Of a stretch of 64,000 nucleotides of DNA, positions 48,894-57,515 are shown piece after piece. This stretch comes from Aquisphaera giovannonii (GTDB lineage: Bacteria; Planctomycetota; Planctomycetia; Isosphaerales; Isosphaeraceae). The notes under the pieces are model-generated. The model was not told the DNA's origin, did not search any database, and was given only the letters and a program-made list of their open reading frames with translations. The stretch spans positions 6,758,001 through 6,822,000 of the forward strand of contig NZ_CP042997.1 in assembly GCF_008087625.1 (NCBI RefSeq), given 5' to 3'. How positions within the stretch are numbered: position 1 is the first letter of the stretch; the number at the start of each line of letters is the position of its first letter. The translations under genes were made by a program, and so were the position numbers.

Positions 48894-49715
48894 ATGTCCA
48901 AAGCACTTGCGACGGCGCTGACCGCGTTCATGATCGCGGTCAATAAGCTGATCGTCGACGCCCCCAACCTTCGGAGCGACTACAGCGACCAGGACAGGTT
49001 GCGGGCGCTCTGGCGCAGCTTCAAGAACGATCCCGTCCACCCCATCGTCGTAAACGCCAAGATGGAAGTGATCGACGGCAAGTCCCGCATCGTCGGGGCA
49101 ATCCTCGAAGGCGATGGCGAATTCGAGGTCCCGTGCATCGTCCGCGACGACGACGATCCGGTGAAGACGGCACTCAGCCAGTTCGCCACCGCCATCCACC
49201 GGGCCGACTTGCCCCTGATCGACCGCATCAACGCCATGAAGCTCTTCCGCGACAACAGCCCTGGCAAGCCGCTGAAGGAGATCGCCAAGGATCTCCAGAT
49301 CGATGAGACCATGCCGTCGAAGCTTCTGACCTTCGAGCGGTGCGTGCCCGAGGTGCAGGAGGCGATCAGGGCGGGGAAGATCGGCCTGCGCGACATGCTG
49401 GAGATCGCCAAGCAGGAAAAGGGCGATCAGCCTGTGCTGCTGGCTACCAAGCTGGGCGGCGCGACCGCTGACAAGCTCCACGAGGTCGGAAAGAAGCTCC
49501 GCAAGAAGGCCGACACCCCCGCCGTGCGCGTCAGCAAGATCAAGTGCCCGTTGCCGTCGGGCGTCGTCGTCACCGTGTCGGGTGACTCTCTCTCACTGGA
49601 CGACATGATCGAAACGCTGGCTGAGGTCATGAAAATGGCCAAGCGCGCACGCGATCAGAATCTCGATAGCAAGACTGCCGCTCGGGTGTGGGCCGACATG
49701 GCTGCGGCGGGGTGA
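48894..49715 (+). CDS. Short ParB-like protein (273 aa)
   Basis: Two ATGs lie at 48891 and 48894; the second has the better distance to AAGGAGG. The protein shows VVNAKMEVIDGKSRIVGAIL (ParB-like sulfiredoxin-fold motif), RADLPLIDRINAMKLFRDNS and an HTH, KPLKEIAKDLQIDETMPSKL. It is the second ParB-fold protein of the element, again without a ParA gene nearby. It may help to stabilise the excised form or regulate genes. Confidence 0.75.
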   Translation: MSKALATALTAFMIAVNKLIVDAPNLRSDYSDQDRLRALWRSFKNDPVHPIVVNAKMEVIDGKSRIVGAILEGDGEFEVPCIVRDDDDPVKTALSQFATAIHRADLPLIDRINAMKLFRDNSPGKPLKEIAKDLQIDETMPSKLLTFERCVPEVQEAIRAGKIGLRDMLEIAKQEKGDQPVLLATKLGGATADKLHEVGKKLRKKADTPAVRVSKIKCPLPSGVVVTVSGDSLSLDDMIETLAEVMKMAKRARDQNLDSKTAARVWADMAAAG

Positions 49716-49808
49716 TCGTGCCGCGTTCCTAAACCCGTCGAATTCGGCACCTTTAGCCGCCCCGCGTCGGGCGACCTCGTCGAAGGAACGCGCACAGGAG
49801 AATCGCAC

Positions 49809-49904
49809 ATGCAGAAGAACGACAAGCACGAGCCATATTGCGGCTGCCAGAACTGCAAGCGCGAACGCAGTGAGGGTGAGCAGCACTGGCGGAACAAGGC
49901 CTAG
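49809..49904 (+). CDS. Tiny Cys-rich protein (31 aa), possibly truncated
   Basis: The ATG at 49809 is preceded by AGGAG. The product starts MQKNDKHEPYCGCQNCKRER and ends WRNKA at a TAG. The frame continues past that stop without interruption for another 23 codons (AWEVCLKEQEKQTPPKGV) to a TGA. The original protein was probably about 55 residues, with the TAG a nonsense change. The rest of 49716-50140 has no other gene; a GGGCAACCG/CGGCTGCCC hairpin lies near 50004-50027. Confidence 0.45.
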   Translation: MQKNDKHEPYCGCQNCKRERSEGEQHWRNKA

Positions 49905-50140
49905 GCGTGGGAGGTGTGTCTCAAGGAGCAGGAGAAGCAGACGCCTCCGAAGGGTGTCGCTGCGGCTGGCTGACAAACAAAAAGGGCAACCGTTGTAGCG
50001 GCTGCCCTCATCGTGGCCTTACCGGGAGATCCAGGGTCTACAACCCCCAGCTCCCACCGGCTTGGCCTCTTGCTCTCAGGGTTGTATAGGGCACATCCTC
50101 GCCCAGCAATCAATCTATGTCAACTTATTTCGGAGGCGGC

Positions 50141-50320
50141 ATGACGCTCGCCATGTTCGTGCTCATCGCAGTGCTGGTGGTCCTCGCGGTCATCACCTGC
50201 GTGTTCCTGGTCGCCCTCGAGCTGCATCGGGCTGCCGCCACACGGGCGATGGCAGAACGGCGGCTGTTGGAAACGAAACTCGAACTCAGGAGGCTGCGCA
50301 AGGAGCTGGCTGCCAAGTGA
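50141..50320 (+). CDS. Small membrane protein with helical tail (59 aa)
   Basis: The ATG at 50141 has GGAGG at the proper distance; an upstream ATG at 50117 does not. One membrane helix (MTLAMFVLIAVLVVLAVITC) is followed by a charged helix (AERRLLETKLELRRLRKELA). Unknown function. Confidence 0.6.
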   Translation: MTLAMFVLIAVLVVLAVITCVFLVALELHRAAATRAMAERRLLETKLELRRLRKELAAK

Positions 50321-50432
50321 AGGTTGCAGGCGACGGGAGCGGGCTGGTTGCCCGCTGTTCATCAAATCGGTTTTCGAGGAGCGGTCATTTCCCCACTTCG
50401 ATCTCTTTCCACGGCATTCATGGAGGACACAG

Positions 50433-51530
50433 ATGAGGACCCGCATCACAGTCACCACGCCCCGGCGGCGGCTCAAGGTCCTGTTGAGCTCGCTTGGCGT
50501 CATCACCGGCATGGCCCTCGCCGCCGCGGCCTATCACTGGCTCCCCTCGTGGGACCCGATCCGGCTCATGGCCTGGTACAAGGTGCAACCCCGCATCAAG
50601 CAGGCCAACGAGGAGTCAAAAGGAGAGACCGAACGGTCGACCAAGCAGATCACGGAGTTCTTCCGGCAACGCAAGCAGAACGCCCGCGCGTTCGCCGCCG
50701 ACGTCCTCTGCTTCAGCGGGAAGTGGGCCTACGTGAAGGACTTCGTCTACGGGGGGAGCCACGAGAAATACCTCGAGGAGTGCTTCGAGCGGAATCTCTT
50801 CACCTCCGACGAGCTGAAGGCCGTCATCGAGTCCGCCGTGAAGAGCCACGTCAGCGAGGTCCAGGGGCGGGAGAATCAGCTGCTCGTGGCGATCCGCGCC
50901 GACCTCGCCGGGGATGCGATCGCGAGCCCCTCCTATCTCCCGTCCCTCGGCGACGAGGCCCGGTTCCGCCGCGAGTACGAGGCGATGCTGGAACGGGCCC
51001 TCCCCATCCTCCGGAAGGACATGGGCGTCACGGTGACCCGGGAGGTCGTCTCGTTCATCGGGGCGGAGATCGCGGCCAACCTCATCACCGAGCTCGGCAC
51101 CTCGCTCGCCGTGGAGCTTGGCGTCTCCGGCGGGATCCTCGGGGCGGGAGCGTCCTCAAGCGTATTCACCTTCGGGATCGGGATCGTCGCCGGCATCGTC
51201 GTCGACATGGCCCTCGACTGGGTGATCCGCCAGGCGGGCTACGACCCGGAAGGAGAAATCGCGGCCAAGGTCGAACAGTCGCTCAACCATCTCGAAGGCC
51301 TCATTCTCCACGGCGACAGCAAGACCAACGAGCGGTACCGGAGCGCCAAGTGGTACTCGAGCTGGGCCCTCTCCTCGGAATCCCGCGCGAAGTCTCGGGA
51401 GGAGGCCCAGACCATCGAGGCTTCCGGCGGCCTCGGCCTGGTGCACCAGCTGAATCGCATCAACGACATCCGGTCTCGCCTGCGGGACGAGGCCCTCAAG
51501 GGATTGATCCTGAAAGGAGGGGTGCAGTGA
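50433..51530 (+). CDS. Membrane protein upstream of the coupling protein (365 aa)
   Basis: The N-terminus is basic and then hydrophobic (VLLSSLGVITGMALAAAAYH), consistent with a membrane anchor. The middle is soluble and helical. A Gly-rich hydrophobic hairpin (GGILGAGASSSVFTFGIGIV then AGIVVDMALDW) follows near 232-262. It overlaps the next gene by GTGA and may form an operon with it. It could be a transfer accessory or a pore-forming protein; the Gly-rich hairpin resembles membrane-inserting segments. Not recognised. Confidence 0.65.
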   Translation: MRTRITVTTPRRRLKVLLSSLGVITGMALAAAAYHWLPSWDPIRLMAWYKVQPRIKQANEESKGETERSTKQITEFFRQRKQNARAFAADVLCFSGKWAYVKDFVYGGSHEKYLEECFERNLFTSDELKAVIESAVKSHVSEVQGRENQLLVAIRADLAGDAIASPSYLPSLGDEARFRREYEAMLERALPILRKDMGVTVTREVVSFIGAEIAANLITELGTSLAVELGVSGGILGAGASSSVFTFGIGIVAGIVVDMALDWVIRQAGYDPEGEIAAKVEQSLNHLEGLILHGDSKTNERYRSAKWYSSWALSSESRAKSREEAQTIEASGGLGLVHQLNRINDIRSRLRDEALKGLILKGGVQ

Positions 51531-52399
51531 TCCCCCGATTCGCAAGACTCCTGACTATCGGCATCTGCCTGTTCGCCGCCACTTCTGCTCGTGCGGATGT
51601 GGCCTCGAAGATCGCCCAGGAGACGGCCGAGTTCGTGTTGAAGAAGTTCGGCAAGAAGGCCATCACCGAAGGGACCGAGTCGCTCGCCAAGAGGATCGCC
51701 TCGTCGGCCGCACGCCACGGCGACGACGTGTTCAAGGCCGTACGCCGGGTCGGCCCGGGCGCCCTCTCCCTGGCCGACGACGCCGGTGAGCAGGCCCCCA
51801 AGGTCCTCCGCCTGCTGTCCAAGCACGGCGACGACGCGGCCGTGTGGGTCGCCCGCCGCCCGAAGGCCCTCAAGCTGCTCTCCCAGCACGGGGACGAGGC
51901 GGCCGAGGTGCTCATCAAGCACAAGGGGCTGGCGGAGCCGGTGCTCGAGAAGCTCGGCGCTCCGGCCGTGAACGCCCTTAGCGCCGTCGCCCCGCAGGGC
52001 GGGCGCCGCCTGGCCATGCTTGCCGAGAGCGGGGAGCTGGCGGCGATCGGGCGAACGCCGGAACTGCTGGAAGTCATCAGCCGGCACGGCGACGCCGCGA
52101 TGAACTTCATCTGGCGCAACAAGGGGCCGCTGGCGGTCGGCACGACCCTGACCGCCTTCCTGGCCAAGCCCGAGGCCTTCATCGACGGGACCAATCAGCT
52201 TATTGGGACCGTGGGTGAGAACGCGGTGAAGCCTATCGCCGAGGCGGCCGGCACAGCCATCTCCTGCCTGGTCTGGGCGGTCGTGGCCCTCGTCGTCGGT
52301 GTCCCTGCTGCCGGAATCTACCTCGCCGTCCGCAACCCGAAGCTCGCCGCGGAGCTGACGAAGGCAGCCGTCTCAAGGGGCGTGAACGCTCGTTCCTGA
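51527..52399 (+). CDS. Exported repeat protein with C-terminal membrane helix (290 aa)
   Basis: A GTG at 51527, overlapping the previous stop, starts a protein with a signal peptide (about 24 residues ending TSARAD). It then has helical repeats built around the motif KHGDDAAVW/QHGDEAAEV, and finally a membrane helix (CLVWAVVALVVGVPAAGIYL). The repeats suggest a HEAT-like solenoid facing the periplasm. Together with the gene before it, this forms a two-gene envelope unit next to the coupling protein. Function unknown. Confidence 0.65.
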   Translation: MIPRFARLLTIGICLFAATSARADVASKIAQETAEFVLKKFGKKAITEGTESLAKRIASSAARHGDDVFKAVRRVGPGALSLADDAGEQAPKVLRLLSKHGDDAAVWVARRPKALKLLSQHGDEAAEVLIKHKGLAEPVLEKLGAPAVNALSAVAPQGGRRLAMLAESGELAAIGRTPELLEVISRHGDAAMNFIWRNKGPLAVGTTLTAFLAKPEAFIDGTNQLIGTVGENAVKPIAEAAGTAISCLVWAVVALVVGVPAAGIYLAVRNPKLAAELTKAAVSRGVNARS

Positions 52400-52443
52400 A
52401 ACCGGCGGACCGATCACCCCTAGCTCGGGCTCCCCATGGCTTT

Positions 52444-52466
52444 CGGGCTCTGGGCGAGCCCGTGTT
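52444..52466 (+). terminator. Weak intrinsic terminator
   Basis: CGGGCTC-TGGGC-GAGCCCG forms a 7-bp stem followed by TGTT. It lies between the repeat-protein gene and the coupling protein gene. The T-run is short, so termination would be partial. Confidence 0.4.
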
Positions 52467-52508
52467 CGTTATGGCACGAGGCAAAGTAGTTCAGAATGGA
52501 GGAAGAGA

Positions 52509-54260
52509 ATGAGACTCATTCGACTGATCCTGATCGCCAGCGTCCTGCTGGCCGCTTACTGCATCGCACTTCTCGTCTACCTATTCCCGTGGTTCTGGGG
52601 CGTCATCGGGCTCGGCGCGGGCTACTCGGTGGTGAAGAAGGGGCATGCCCTCCATGCCCACGGCACGGCGCGCTGGGCGACGTGGCGCGACCTGCCAAGA
52701 AACAGCGGCCTCCTGATCGGGCGCATGGCCTCGAGGTCGTCGCTGTGGCTGGGCATCGTCGCCCTGGTGCACCGAGGGATTCGCTCGTCGGTGGCCTGCG
52801 ATGTGTTCCTGTCGGCCTTGCGGAGAGACCGGAAGGAACTGGTGAGAGTCCCTGCTATCCACGCGGCGATATTCGCCCCCACTGGGGCGGGTAAGGGCGT
52901 CTCCTGCGTCATCCCGCACCTGCTGACCAACCGCGATTCATGCGTCGTGCTCGACCCCAAGGGCGAGAACGCGCTGAAGACCGCCAATGTCCGGCGGCGG
53001 ATGGGCCACAAGGTCGTGCTGCTCGACCCGTTCAAGGTGGTAACCGAGACGCCCGACCAGTTCAACGCGCTCGACTTCATCCACGCCGATTCGGAGACGG
53101 CCCTGGACGACTGCGACGCGCTCGCCGACTCGCTGGTCATCAGGAATCCGAACGAGCACGAGCCGCATTGGTCGGAGAAGGCCTCGCAGCGGATTGGCTC
53201 CCTCGCGGCGTGCATCGTGAGTTATCAGCCTGGAGGCTGTCTACGGGACGTCGCCGAGGTAAGTTCCGACCCGCAGAAAGCCGCAGGCGCCATTCAGTAC
53301 ATGACCAAATCGGCTGCGTGGGATGGAATCCTCGCGCAGCTGGGGCACGAACTGGGCCAGCCGCTCGAAAAGGAGCTATCGGGCATCCTCTCGACGGTAT
53401 CGCGCCATTTGAAGTTCCTGAACACACCGCTCGTCGCCGCGAACACGAAAACCAGCAGTTTCGACCCGGCGGAGCTGGTGAACGGCAAGATGACGATCTA
53501 TCTCATCCTGCCTACGCAGTACCTGCGCTCTCACGCGGGCCTGCTCAGGATGTGGATTTCCTCCATGCTCCGCGCCGTCGTGCGTTGCGGCACGCAGGAG
53601 GATCGGCTGGTCCACTTCCTCATCGACGAAGCCGCATCCCTCGGCCACATGGAGGCCCTCGACGACGCCCTGGACAAGCTGCGGGGCTACGGCGTGCGGC
53701 TCCAGCTGTACTACCAGAGCGTTGGCCAGTTGAAAGTCTGCTGGCCCGATGGCCGCGACCAGACCTTGCTCTCAAACACGACGCAGATCTTCTTCTGCGT
53801 CAACGACAAGGACACCGCGGAATATGTCAGCGCACGTCTTGGGGAGAAGACCATCCTTGTAGATAGCGGGGGTAGCAGCGGCGGTGTTTCCCACCAGATC
53901 GGCGACCGGACGTATTCGGAGAACTGGAACACCGGGTGGCAACAGGTCGCGCGCAAGCTGCTCAAGCCCGAAGAGGTCTTGCAGCTCGGCGAGCGCACGG
54001 CCATCACATTCCACCCCGGCTGCCCGCCCATCTGCACCACGCTGGTGCGGTATTTCGAGGAACCCACTCTCGGTAGGAGGCCCAAGCGTTTCTGGCCTTT
54101 AGTCAGGACGTGGCTCGATGCGGTGCTCTTGCTGGCTGCGGCCGCGTTCGTCGCGTTCATACTGACGCAGATAGCCCGCGAGGCCAGCCCGCCAGGCGGT
54201 GCCGTTCAGCCGAGCGGTTCGGCTAACACATTTACGTCGGATTTCTGGATGGGGAGGTGA
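52509..54260 (+). CDS. Type IV coupling protein (VirD4/TraG-like)
   Basis: The 583-residue protein has two N-terminal membrane helices (LIRLILIASVLLAAYCIALL and a second near 28-42), Walker A APTGAGKGVSCVIP (123-136), Walker B HFLIDEAASLG and a VGQLK...F-CVNDKDTAEYV sensor region. The T4CP-type GKG replacing GKS/T is normal in this family. It would dock the relaxase-DNA complex to a type IV secretion channel. None of the channel genes (VirB4, VirB6, VirB8-11) lies in the window. The C-terminus carries another hydrophobic helix (AVLLLAAAAFVAFILTQIA), which is unusual for the family. Confidence 0.92.
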   Translation: MRLIRLILIASVLLAAYCIALLVYLFPWFWGVIGLGAGYSVVKKGHALHAHGTARWATWRDLPRNSGLLIGRMASRSSLWLGIVALVHRGIRSSVACDVFLSALRRDRKELVRVPAIHAAIFAPTGAGKGVSCVIPHLLTNRDSCVVLDPKGENALKTANVRRRMGHKVVLLDPFKVVTETPDQFNALDFIHADSETALDDCDALADSLVIRNPNEHEPHWSEKASQRIGSLAACIVSYQPGGCLRDVAEVSSDPQKAAGAIQYMTKSAAWDGILAQLGHELGQPLEKELSGILSTVSRHLKFLNTPLVAANTKTSSFDPAELVNGKMTIYLILPTQYLRSHAGLLRMWISSMLRAVVRCGTQEDRLVHFLIDEAASLGHMEALDDALDKLRGYGVRLQLYYQSVGQLKVCWPDGRDQTLLSNTTQIFFCVNDKDTAEYVSARLGEKTILVDSGGSSGGVSHQIGDRTYSENWNTGWQQVARKLLKPEEVLQLGERTAITFHPGCPPICTTLVRYFEEPTLGRRPKRFWPLVRTWLDAVLLLAAAAFVAFILTQIAREASPPGGAVQPSGSANTFTSDFWMGR

Positions 54261-54263
54261 TCC

Positions 54264-54512
54264 ATGGGAGCGATGAAGAAGCTGGTCGAGAAGATCGAGA
54301 CAAAGCAGAAGGAGCGGGCGAAGGAACTGCCCGGCGAACTCAAGTCCGTCGTGCGCGAGGCCTTTAAAGACATCCGAGGCACCTTGAACGAGGTGTTCTT
54401 CGGCCAGCCTGAACACCCGTCCGAGCCGGGCACACCGCTCAATCCAACGCAACAGATGGTCACGAGGGACATCGACGGGAAGGAAAAGGGAGGCGTGGAT
54501 CTCGAGCGGTGA
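54264..54512 (+). CDS. Small charged protein after the coupling protein (82 aa)
   Basis: The start at 54264 lies 3 bases after the coupling protein stop. The sequence (MGAMKKLVEKIETKQKERAK, then LPGELKSVVREAFKDIRGTL) is basic and helical, likely a coiled coil. It overlaps the next small gene by GTGA. It may belong to the transfer unit. Confidence 0.6.
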   Translation: MGAMKKLVEKIETKQKERAKELPGELKSVVREAFKDIRGTLNEVFFGQPEHPSEPGTPLNPTQQMVTRDIDGKEKGGVDLER

Positions 54513-54670
54513 CACCCGGGGCGGGCCGACCTAACCCGCTCATGATCGATGGGGGCGTCATGCTGTTCGCCCCCATCGACTACCGCGGGCTCTTCACGCT
54601 GGGGGCCATGCTGCTCTCGCTGGTCTCTCGCACGGTGGACCACCACCTCAAGCAGAGGGAGGGGGCGTGA
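54509..54670 (+). CDS. Small membrane protein (53 aa)
   Basis: A GTG at 54509 in an overlap with the previous stop opens a 53-residue protein with one membrane segment (LFTLGAMLLSLVS). Overlapped by GTGA with the next gene. Unknown. Confidence 0.5.
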   Translation: MTPGAGRPNPLMIDGGVMLFAPIDYRGLFTLGAMLLSLVSRTVDHHLKQREGA

Positions 54671-54933
54671 TTTCGACCATGCTCCGGCTCGCCGCCGGAT
54701 TCGCGAGGCGGGGGACCGCCACCCCGCCAGCTTCGAGGAGTGAGGCCATGATCAATCGGTTCGAGCCTTGCGACCCCGCAGTACATGCCTTGGCGACAAG
54801 GCTGGCGCGCAAATGCACGGACATCATCAGGCCGCTTCTCCGTCAAGAGGAGGTCGGGGAATGCCTGCGAGAAATGTATTTCGCAATACGCTGCGAAATT
54901 GAGAAAAAACCAGGGCGGGAATCGGAGGTCTGA
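54667..54933 (+). CDS. Hypothetical protein (88 aa)
   Basis: A GTG at 54667 with AGGGAGG upstream gives 88 residues. An ATG at 54748 (MINRFEPCDPAVHALATRLA) with its own GAGG is an alternative start and begins the better-ordered part. The C-terminal helix CTDIIRPLLRQEEVGECLRE suggests a small helical domain. Not recognised. Confidence 0.55.
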   Translation: MISTMLRLAAGFARRGTATPPASRSEAMINRFEPCDPAVHALATRLARKCTDIIRPLLRQEEVGECLREMYFAIRCEIEKKPGRESEV

Positions 54934-54935
54934 CC

Positions 54936-56264
54936 ATGCCAAGCGACCAGGACCGCCTCCGGGATGTCTTCAAGAGCATCGACCAAATCAAGGCCACCGA
55001 GTACCCGACCATCGTCGGCAGCGAGAAGGGCTACCGGATCGTTGAGCGGCCGTGGAAGGACATGCCCGAGCCCAGCAAACTCGCCCTGCTGCAGGATCAG
55101 GTCGACTGGTCGGGCGTCTCGAACCGTGATCGAGCCACCATTTTGCTGGGGCAGATCGACGTGGGCAAAATCACCGACGTCCAGCGTAATCGTCTCATCG
55201 ATGCGGCGACGCGCGAGGAGCCCGTGGCCGGGGAGAAGCCGCTGTCCGCCGCCCAGGTGAAGGCCCTCGGTGCGGAGATCCGGGCCGACGAGCACGCGGC
55301 CCGCGTCCGGGACTTCGGAGAGGCTGACGCCGCGACGTATGACGCCCGCATGGCGGAGGCCAACCGGCTGCGGAGCGAGGAGCACGGGCCGGTGCAGCCC
55401 CCTTCGCCGCCGATCACCGAGGCCGAGTTGCAGGGAGTCGAGCGGGGGTGGTCAAAGCTGGGCGACCAGACCGCCAATTTCGCCGTTGCGAAGGAACGCG
55501 ACAGCGGTAACGCGGAGGTCAGCCGGATCCAGAACGGGCCACCCGAACCAGCACCTTCGCCACAACTCGAGTCGGTTATGCAGGAAATCGGCTGGCTTCA
55601 GTCGATGAGTTATCTACGCGAAGAGGGCCAGGTACCTCAGGCCGCTTCGGATACCACTCTCCCCTGGTGGGAGGATCTGAGCCGCTCCGAGCAGGCAGCC
55701 GTTCTTCAGGCGAATGTGAACTGGGATGGATTCACCGAGGCTCAAAAGGAAGCGCTCATCGACGTGGTGCTCGAGGGAGAAAGCGCCAGCTTCTTTGAGT
55801 CTGTAGTGGACCGCCCAATCCGGCCACTTACCAAGGAACTGATCGAGTGCTGCAAGCTCGACGTCTGGCCGGGCATGGCCACGGTCGTGGACTTCGGCAT
55901 CGATTCCAGCAGCCACCTCGGCGCGCTCCAGTTCGCCATTCGCGAGCAACTGGTCACGCCGCAGGAACTCGACGCAGCGATGGGCAACGGCGCGAAGCTG
56001 ACCGAGATCGCTCAACGCGGAGAGAATCCGTATCGCGATGTGACGTTCAGGACGTCGTGGGACTTGATGCTGCCGGAGCCCGAGGAACCTCCTCCTCAGG
56101 GAAAGCCTGGCGTCACGCAAGATTTCGGAGAGATCCTCCGGGCCGCGCGCTTGACGCCAGCGGACACCCGCAGCGACTTCCAGCGGATGCTCGACGAGGC
56201 GGGCATGGGAATGAAGACACCGGCCAGGGATAAGGAGCGGGACCGGGGAGGGCCTGAACGATGA
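54936..56264 (+). CDS. Large hypothetical protein with duplicated module (442 aa)
   Basis: Two similar modules are visible. The first, [20 protein letters not shown], lies near residues 49-68. The second, [20 protein letters not shown], lies near 254-273. Both run L-LQ-x2-V-x-W-x-G and are followed by a short helix. The stretches between are charged and disordered, with a Pro-rich linker near 150-160. It follows the coupling protein cluster and precedes the Xis-like gene. No family is recognised; a transfer-related role is possible. Confidence 0.6.
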   Translation: MPSDQDRLRDVFKSIDQIKATEYPTIVGSEKGYRIVERPWKDMPEPSKLALLQDQVDWSGVSNRDRATILLGQIDVGKITDVQRNRLIDAATREEPVAGEKPLSAAQVKALGAEIRADEHAARVRDFGEADAATYDARMAEANRLRSEEHGPVQPPSPPITEAELQGVERGWSKLGDQTANFAVAKERDSGNAEVSRIQNGPPEPAPSPQLESVMQEIGWLQSMSYLREEGQVPQAASDTTLPWWEDLSRSEQAAVLQANVNWDGFTEAQKEALIDVVLEGESASFFESVVDRPIRPLTKELIECCKLDVWPGMATVVDFGIDSSSHLGALQFAIREQLVTPQELDAAMGNGAKLTEIAQRGENPYRDVTFRTSWDLMLPEPEEPPPQGKPGVTQDFGEILRAARLTPADTRSDFQRMLDEAGMGMKTPARDKERDRGGPER

Positions 56265-56530
56265 GCGTGGAGGAGCGACTGGAGAGGATCGAGCAGTTGC
56301 TGACCACCCTCATCGAGCGGGAGACGGTGAAGGAGTGGTACTCGGTCGAGGAGGTCGCGACCCGGCTTGGCAAGGCGAGCTTCACAGTCCGCGAATGGTG
56401 CCGCCACGGCCGGATCGCGGCTCAGAAGAGGTCGTACAAGCGGGGGAAGTCGGCCGAGTGGATGATCTCCCACGAGGAACTGCTGCGCGTCCAGAACCAT
56501 GGGCTGCTGCCTCAACTTAAGCGAGCATAG
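56261..56530 (+). CDS. Excisionase-like HTH protein (89 aa)
   Basis: The protein has an N-terminal coiled coil ([18 protein letters not shown]) and then a MerR-like winged helix: [20 protein letters not shown] followed by [20 protein letters not shown]. This is the shape of HTH_17-type excisionases and similar small DNA-binding proteins. With an integrase about 6 kb away it may aid excision. The gene overlaps the preceding stop by ATGA. Confidence 0.75.
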   Translation: MSVEERLERIEQLLTTLIERETVKEWYSVEEVATRLGKASFTVREWCRHGRIAAQKRSYKRGKSAEWMISHEELLRVQNHGLLPQLKRA

Positions 56531-56590
56531 GACTTGCGCGTCACCACGCAAGCCGCTATGCTGCCTCCACTATCACATGGAGGTTATATT

Positions 56591-56827
56591 ATGGCAGATA
56601 ACGTTAATCATCCCAAGCATTATAATTCGCACCCATCGGGAGTGGAGTGCATCACGGTCACGGAGCACATGAACTTCAACGTCGGCAACGCGATGAAGTA
56701 CCTCTGGCGTTCCGACCACAAGAACGGGCTGGAAGATTTGAAAAAGGCCCGCTGGTACATCGACCGCGAGATTCAGCGAGTGGAGGGCGCAACAGCTAAG
56801 TCGGTCTCGGGAAATGCAGCCGCGTGA
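56591..56827 (+). CDS. DUF3310 (phage SaV-like) protein
   Basis: The sequence begins MADNVNHPKHYNSHPSGVEC, then HMNFNVGNAMKYLWRSDHKN and DLKKARWYIDREIQRVEG, the full DUF3310 pattern. These short proteins are almost confined to phages and are often next to nucleotide-metabolism genes. The following thymidylate synthase gene overlaps it. Function remains unknown. Confidence 0.9.
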   Translation: MADNVNHPKHYNSHPSGVECITVTEHMNFNVGNAMKYLWRSDHKNGLEDLKKARWYIDREIQRVEGATAKSVSGNAAA

Positions 56828-57515
56828 GGATACGCGGATCGACGTTCTCGATCATGGCTTCGTCCGTCTCGTCGACGCGATGGGCTCCGATTTGTCAGTG
56901 GTGCTTGCGGCCCGCGTTTCGTATGACGCAGCCTGGCGTGCCGGTGAGGATCAGGGCAGCGATGCCCGGCTGATCCGCTACCTCTGGAAGAACCGCCACA
57001 CGACGCCGTTTGAGGCGGTCAGCTTCACCTTCGAGATCAAGGCCCCGATCTTCGTATTCCGCCAGTGGCACCGCCACCGGACGTGGAGCTACAACGAGCT
57101 TTCCGCCCGGTATCGGGAGTTGCCGGAGGAGTTCTACGTCCCCGACCCAGCTCTCATCGGCCAGCAATCGGCGAGCAGCAAGCAGGCCAGGGAAATCGGG
57201 GATACCGACGCGGCGATGCTCGGGCAACGCCGCGCCGAGGTCGAGCACGCGCGCGAAGTGATGGAAGGGGCTTTCGCCCAGTATCGCCGCCTCCTTGAAG
57301 GAGGATGGCCCCGCGAACTTGCCCGCTCCGTCCTGCCGGTGGCGACCTACAGCCACATGTTCGCCACGGTGAACCTGCTTAACCTGCTCAAGTTCCTGAC
57401 CCTCCGCTGCGACGGCCACGCCCAGTACGAGATCCGCGTCTATGCCGACGCCATGCGCGAGCTGATCCGGCCGATCGTGCCGGTCTGCGTCTCGGCGTGG
57501 GAGGAGGCGGCATGA
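56814..57515 (+). CDS. thyX: Flavin-dependent thymidylate synthase
   Basis: The 233-residue protein has the ThyX signature in FRQWHRHRTWSYNELSARY (about 82-100), the RHRxxSxNxxSxRY-type flavin/dUMP motif, preceded by NRHTTPFEAVSFTFEIKAP. It makes dTMP from dUMP using folate, NADPH and FAD. Phages often carry thyX to supply dTTP for replication. The start overlaps the DUF3310 gene and the stop overlaps the next gene (ATGA), so this is a nucleotide-metabolism operon. Confidence 0.95.
   Translation: MQPREDTRIDVLDHGFVRLVDAMGSDLSVVLAARVSYDAAWRAGEDQGSDARLIRYLWKNRHTTPFEAVSFTFEIKAPIFVFRQWHRHRTWSYNELSARYRELPEEFYVPDPALIGQQSASSKQAREIGDTDAAMLGQRRAEVEHAREVMEGAFAQYRRLLEGGWPRELARSVLPVATYSHMFATVNLLNLLKFLTLRCDGHAQYEIRVYADAMRELIRPIVPVCVSAWEEAA

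Noticed and set aside
25319-49973. Idea that TAG is recoded in this element
   Set aside because: TAG interrupts two small frames, but it also ends several clear genes at the expected place (RecT, DEAH helicase, DUF1697), so it works as a normal stop.
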